From positions 1 through 27,545 of the IMG/VR virus record IMGVR_UViG_3300031857_019776: a stretch of DNA of 27,545 nucleotides; one strand, written 5' to 3'. This DNA comes from a virus. Numbering within the stretch: the stretch's first letter is position 1; every line of letters begins with the position of its first letter. A program made the position numbers and the translations under genes. Below, piece by piece: positions 24,798-27,545 of the stretch. The notes under the pieces are model-generated. The model saw only the letters and a list, made by a program, of their open reading frames with translations. It was not told the DNA's origin and ran no database searches.

Positions 24798-25481
24798 ATG
24801 AAAATCGATTTACAAATTTTAGAAGAATTAAAAAGATATAATCAAATAAATGATTATATTTTGGAACAAGAAGTAGCTTTACCACCAGCTCCTGGTGGGG
24901 ATGCGGGAGCACCTGTTCCACCACCCGCGGATGCACCTGTAGATGCTGCTGGAGCGGCTGCAACACCACCACCTCCGACACCTAATGAATCTCCGGCACC
25001 TGTTGATACGAATACTGACCCTGATGTTGAAAAGTTAGATGATGAAGGTAAGTCTGAAGAAAAGAAAGATAAAAAGGGTGAAGAAATTGAGATAACCGAT
25101 TTAGTAAAATCTCAAAAAAATATCGAAGATAAACAAGAAGAATATTTTGATAATTTATTCAAACATTTAGGTGATTTAGAAGATAAATTATCTAATATGG
25201 ATAATATTTTAGATAAACTTAATGATTTAGAAAGTAAAATTGAAAAATATAGAGTTAAAACACCACAAGAAAAATTGGAATTAAGAACGCTAGATTCTGG
25301 TCCATATAATCAGAAACTTTCAGATTTTTTTGAAGATAAAGAAGATGACTTTGAAAAAACTGGAAAAAATGAATATGTTTTAACTCAAAAAGAAATTTCA
25401 GATTATTCACCGATTGACATTAAAAAAAGCTTTAGAGATTTTGGTGATGAAAACATGGGTGATTTTGTAAACGTAAGATAA
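24798..25481 (+). CDS. Hypothetical protein with Pro/Ala-rich linker and coiled coil
   Basis: A 227-residue protein of unrecognised family. Residues 1-27 form a helix (LQILEELKRYNQINDYILEQ). Residues 28-75 are a Pro/Ala/Gly tract (APGGDAGAPVPPPADAP and on). Residues 75-105 are acidic and Lys-rich. Residues 108-160 have heptad-like Leu/Ile spacing (NLFKHLGDLEDKLSNMDNIL, then LNDLESKIEK), typical of a coiled coil. The C-terminal 65 residues are acidic and may fold. The linker is GC-rich in otherwise AT-rich DNA (about 24885-24995) because of Pro, Ala and Gly codons. This rod-and-linker design suits a flexible virion or scaffold component. It shares a transcript with the 74-aa gene and ends 4 nt before a strong terminator. 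Confidence 0.65.
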   Translation: MKIDLQILEELKRYNQINDYILEQEVALPPAPGGDAGAPVPPPADAPVDAAGAAATPPPPTPNESPAPVDTNTDPDVEKLDDEGKSEEKKDKKGEEIEITDLVKSQKNIEDKQEEYFDNLFKHLGDLEDKLSNMDNILDKLNDLESKIEKYRVKTPQEKLELRTLDSGPYNQKLSDFFEDKEDDFEKTGKNEYVLTQKEISDYSPIDIKKSFRDFGDENMGDFVNVR

Positions 25482-25485
25482 ATAC

Positions 25486-25507
25486 ACGGTCTTCGGACCG
25501 TTTTTTT
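25486..25507 (+). terminator. Intrinsic terminator closing the structural block
   Basis: Stem ACGGTC with GACCGT, a stable TTCG tetraloop, and a run of seven T. It separates the structural genes from the replication/recombination genes and directly precedes a separate promoter. Confidence 0.92.
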
Positions 25508-25518
25508 ATCTAACTCAT

Positions 25519-25547
25519 TTGACTATACTACGGCTGACACTTATAAT
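25519..25547 (+). promoter_or_regulatory. Sigma70-like promoter of the gp32-like gene
   Basis: TTGACT (25519-25524) and TATAAT (25542-25547) are separated by exactly 17 bp, 25 nt before the ATG. This nearly perfect bacterial housekeeping promoter differs from the TATTTAT boxes of the structural genes and fits early or middle expression. Bacteroidota housekeeping promoters usually have a different -10 (TAnnTTTG), so the fit to the inferred host is not perfect. Confidence 0.65.
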
Positions 25548-25571
25548 TAGTAAACAATTAAATTAACACAT

Positions 25572-26420
25572 ATGGCGACAAACAATTCTCTAGACGCTGT
25601 TCTTGCACAGTACGAACAAGCGACAAAAGGTGGTTCATCTTCTACCTCAATGACACAAGATGAAAGAATGAAAAAATACTTTGCAGCTATCCTTAAGGAT
25701 AACGAAAAACAAGGTCAAAAAAGGTTACGTATTCTCCCTACAAAAGACGGCTCATCACCTTTCAAAGAGGTATGGTACCACGAAGTACAAATTGATGGAA
25801 AGTGGAATAAAATTTACGACCCAGGAAAAAACGACAATGAACGTTCACCTTTGACCGAAGTTTATGAAGAACTTATGTCAACAGGTAAAGAGTCGGACAA
25901 AGAACTTGCTAAACAATATAAACCAAGAAAGTTTTATATTCTTAAAGTTGTTGACCGTGATAACGAACAAGATGGAGTTAAGTTTTGGCGTTTTAAACAC
26001 AACTATAAAAACGAAGGAATTCTTGATAAGATTATCCCAATTTTTAGAGCTAAAGGTGATATAACAGACCCTGAAAAAGGAAGAGATATTATCTTAGAAT
26101 TAACTAAAGCTAAGACCCCAAAAGGTGCTACATACACAGTTATCCAAACTATTATGTATGATGACCCAACGTCGGTTCATGAAGATAAAGCGACTGCTGA
26201 TTCATGGGTTAACGATGCGTTATCTTGGTCGGATGTTTATTCTAAAAAACCTGTAGAATACTTGGAAGCGATTGCAAGAGGTGAAGTACCTCGTTGGGAC
26301 TCTGATGCTGGTAAATATGTTTATGGAAATTCTGAGGAATCTCTTATTTCTATCGGTGGAAACACACCAATAGTTGACCCACAAGCTGGCAACGAACCTG
26401 ATGGTGATTTACCATTCTAA
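25572..26420 (+). CDS. 32: Single-stranded DNA-binding protein (T4 gp32-like)
   Basis: A 282-residue protein. gp32 coats ssDNA during replication, recombination and repair. The core shows KRLRILPTKDGSSPFKEVW and a strand with WYHEVQIDGKWNK (compare gp32 'KIRILPA...SPF' and 'NHGFKKNGKWY'), then KFYILKVVDRDNEQDGVKFW (compare '[20 protein letters not shown]') and a late GATYTVIQTIMYDD strand. There is no cysteine at all, so the structural zinc site of T4 gp32 (three Cys and one His) is absent. The C-terminus ends DGDLPF, close to the DDDIPF tip of bacterial SSB. The gene has its own promoter, sits next to uvsX and ends with a terminator. Confidence in the family is good. Confidence 0.85.
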   Translation: MATNNSLDAVLAQYEQATKGGSSSTSMTQDERMKKYFAAILKDNEKQGQKRLRILPTKDGSSPFKEVWYHEVQIDGKWNKIYDPGKNDNERSPLTEVYEELMSTGKESDKELAKQYKPRKFYILKVVDRDNEQDGVKFWRFKHNYKNEGILDKIIPIFRAKGDITDPEKGRDIILELTKAKTPKGATYTVIQTIMYDDPTSVHEDKATADSWVNDALSWSDVYSKKPVEYLEAIARGEVPRWDSDAGKYVYGNSEESLISIGGNTPIVDPQAGNEPDGDLPF

Positions 26421-26424
26421 TATT

Positions 26425-26475
26425 TAAGAGTTTGGACATCTACTTAGACAAGGTGTCCAAACTCTTATTTTTTAA
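26425..26475 (+). terminator. Intrinsic terminator after gp32-like gene
   Basis: A 14-bp perfect stem, TAAGAGTTTGGACA paired with TGTCCAAACTCTTA, with a 15-nt loop and a following T-run. It ends about 30 nt before the uvsX ATG. Only a short leader remains for a separate uvsX promoter, so partial read-through may set the gp32:UvsX ratio. Confidence 0.85.
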
Positions 26476-26503
26476 CAAATTTTTAACTAACACTTAGACA
26501 TTA

Positions 26504-27493
26504 ATGGCAATTAAGAAAAAAGAAATTGGATTAGATTCTATTAAATCCAAATTTTCATCAAAAACAAAATATAAACCTGAAAGTTACTACAATTGTGGAG
26601 ATGCTTTCATGGGTGCGTGTGGATTACCAGGTCCTGTTATGGGTGGTATAAACATGTTTTTAGGTCATTCTAATTCATCTAAGACGACTGCGATGATATT
26701 AGCTGCGGCTGATGCTCAGAAAAAAGGACATTTACCTGTTTTCATTATTACAGAAAAAAAATGGTCTTGGACTCACGCAGTTGAATTAGGTTTATCGGCA
26801 TCTCAAAACTCTGAGGGTGAATGGGACGGTGATTTCATTTTTAACGATAGTTTTGACTATATTGAACAAGCTACTGATTTCATTAATGAAGTATTGGACG
26901 CTCAAGAAAAAGGTGATTTACCATATAATTTACTATTTTTGTGGGATTCTGTTGGAAGTATTCCTTGTAAAATGACATTTGAAGGTAAAGGTGGAAAAAT
27001 GCACAACGCTTCTACACTTGCTGATAAGATTGGTATGGGAATACATTCAAGAATTAGTAAATCTAAAAAAGAAGAGTATCCTTATTATAACACAATGGTA
27101 GTTGTAAACCAACCTTGGGTAGATTTACCTGATAACCCATTTGGACAACCTGAAATCAAGGCAAAAGGTGGTGAAGCGTTATGGTTAGCATCTGCTTTAG
27201 TGTTCTTATTTGGAAATCAGAAAAAGGCTGGTATTAATCATATTACTGCGACAAAAAATGGTAGAACTGTTCGTTACGCAATTAGAACCAAAATCTCTAT
27301 TTTGAAAAACCACGTAAATGGTTTAGGTTATAGTGATGGTAAGATTATTGCCGTACCACAGGGTTATATTTCAGATACTAAAGAGGCTTTAGAAAACTAC
27401 AAGAAAGAATTCTCACAGTATTGGAACGCTGTTTTAACAGGTACTGGTGAAATTCTTCTTGACGAAGAAGTTGTTGATGAGTCTGACATCTAA
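26504..27493 (+). CDS. uvsX: RecA-like recombinase (T4 UvsX-like)
   Basis: A 329-residue strand-exchange ATPase, shorter than T4 UvsX (391 aa). It acts with gp32 in recombination-dependent replication. Walker A is GHSNSSKTT (54-62), which lacks the usual Gly before Lys. T4 UvsX is likewise atypical there (GPSKSFKS), so this supports the UvsX clade over bacterial RecA. The presumed catalytic Glu is in FIITEKKW (Glu84). Walker B is LLFLWDSVGS (Asp148). MVVVNQPWVDL (about 198-208) and GGEALWLASALVFLF (about 223-237) correspond to the L1-L2 DNA-binding region and the strand that follows. The C-terminus is acidic. It is followed 11 nt later by a 5'-nuclease-like gene start. Confidence 0.9.
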   Translation: MAIKKKEIGLDSIKSKFSSKTKYKPESYYNCGDAFMGACGLPGPVMGGINMFLGHSNSSKTTAMILAAADAQKKGHLPVFIITEKKWSWTHAVELGLSASQNSEGEWDGDFIFNDSFDYIEQATDFINEVLDAQEKGDLPYNLLFLWDSVGSIPCKMTFEGKGGKMHNASTLADKIGMGIHSRISKSKKEEYPYYNTMVVVNQPWVDLPDNPFGQPEIKAKGGEALWLASALVFLFGNQKKAGINHITATKNGRTVRYAIRTKISILKNHVNGLGYSDGKIIAVPQGYISDTKEALENYKKEFSQYWNAVLTGTGEILLDEEVVDESDI

Positions 27494-27504
27494 AATTAAA
27501 TTAA

Positions 27505-27545
27505 GTGATTAAAACACTATTAATTGACGGTAACAATTTATTAAA
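27505..27545 (+). CDS. 5'-nuclease (FEN/RNase H-like) N-terminus, cut by window edge
   Basis: Only 13 codons are visible: GTG start, then IKTLLIDGNNLL. A TAA codon immediately precedes the GTG in frame, so GTG is the first possible start. 'LLIDGNNL' is the N-terminal strand and metal-binding Asp of PIN/FEN-type 5'-3' exonucleases, including phage RNase H and the 5' nuclease of DNA polymerases. Position after uvsX fits a replication or repair nuclease. The call rests on a short motif only. Confidence 0.5.
   Translation, partial: MIKTLLIDGNNLL

Noticed and set aside
24682-24981. 99-aa minus-strand frame across the 74-aa/227-aa gene junction
   Set aside because: It arises from the Pro/Ala-rich repeat read backwards (Val/Leu/Gln-rich). 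It has no independent signals and conflicts with two plausible plus-strand genes.
1-27545. CRISPR arrays, tRNA genes, insertion sequences and attachment sites
   Set aside because: No regularly spaced direct repeats, tRNA-like cloverleaf with CCA-adjacent stem, transposase or terminal inverted repeats were seen on reading both strands. A covariance-model search would be decisive for tRNA and small RNAs.

Overview
The window is part of the genome of a T4-like contractile-tailed phage (myovirus). The signs are homologues of T4 gp15, gp18, gp19, gp26, gp53, gp32 and UvsX, an ordered tail/baseplate gene block, dense packing with short or overlapping junctions, and very AT-rich DNA. Start codons lack Shine-Dalgarno sequences and instead follow A/T-rich leaders, which is typical of Bacteroidota. 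A Bacteroidota (for example Flavobacterium-like) host is therefore inferred, not proven.

Layout. (1) Positions 1-2355, minus strand: an Fe/Mn superoxide dismutase gene cut by the left window edge, and a SNF2-family DNA translocase. (2) 2403-3959, plus strand: a putative neck protein and a gp15-like tail terminator. (3) 3956-4120, minus strand: a 54-residue ribbon-helix-helix protein with a hairpin and an inverted repeat in its leader. (4) 4241-9284: an oversized tail sheath (1195 aa), a HAD-type phosphatase and the tail tube. (5) 9361-12440: a zinc-finger-like microprotein, a gp26-like protein with an overlapping +1-frame extension that looks like a tail-assembly-chaperone frameshift, and the tape measure. 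(6) 12471-24524: three baseplate genes coding for 1691, 107 and 2220 aa. The first appears to carry an OmpA-like module. The last ends in a lysozyme-like region whose expected catalytic Glu is Gln. (7) 24572-25481: two unassigned small genes. (8) 25572 to the right edge: a gp32-like ssDNA-binding protein, a UvsX-like recombinase and the start of a FEN/5'-nuclease-like gene, which is a replication/recombination module.

Working together: regions 2 and 4-6 encode tail assembly, with the sheath around the tube, tube length set by the tape measure and its chaperones, and the baseplate hub and wedge at the tip. Region 8 and the SNF2 protein act on phage DNA. The dismutase and the HAD enzyme are accessory metabolic or repair functions.

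Regulation. A TATTTAT box recurs on the coding strand upstream of most structural genes that have their own leader and looks like a late-promoter element. The gp32-like gene instead has a TTGACT-17 bp-TATAAT promoter. Four strong intrinsic terminators separate the units. No tRNA, CRISPR, insertion sequence or attachment site was seen, and no non-coding stretch exceeds 300 bases. Most interesting: the putative tail-chaperone frameshift, the phage-encoded superoxide dismutase, the TATTTAT element, the antisense RHH gene with its operator-like leader, and the Gln-for-Glu hub muralytic domain.
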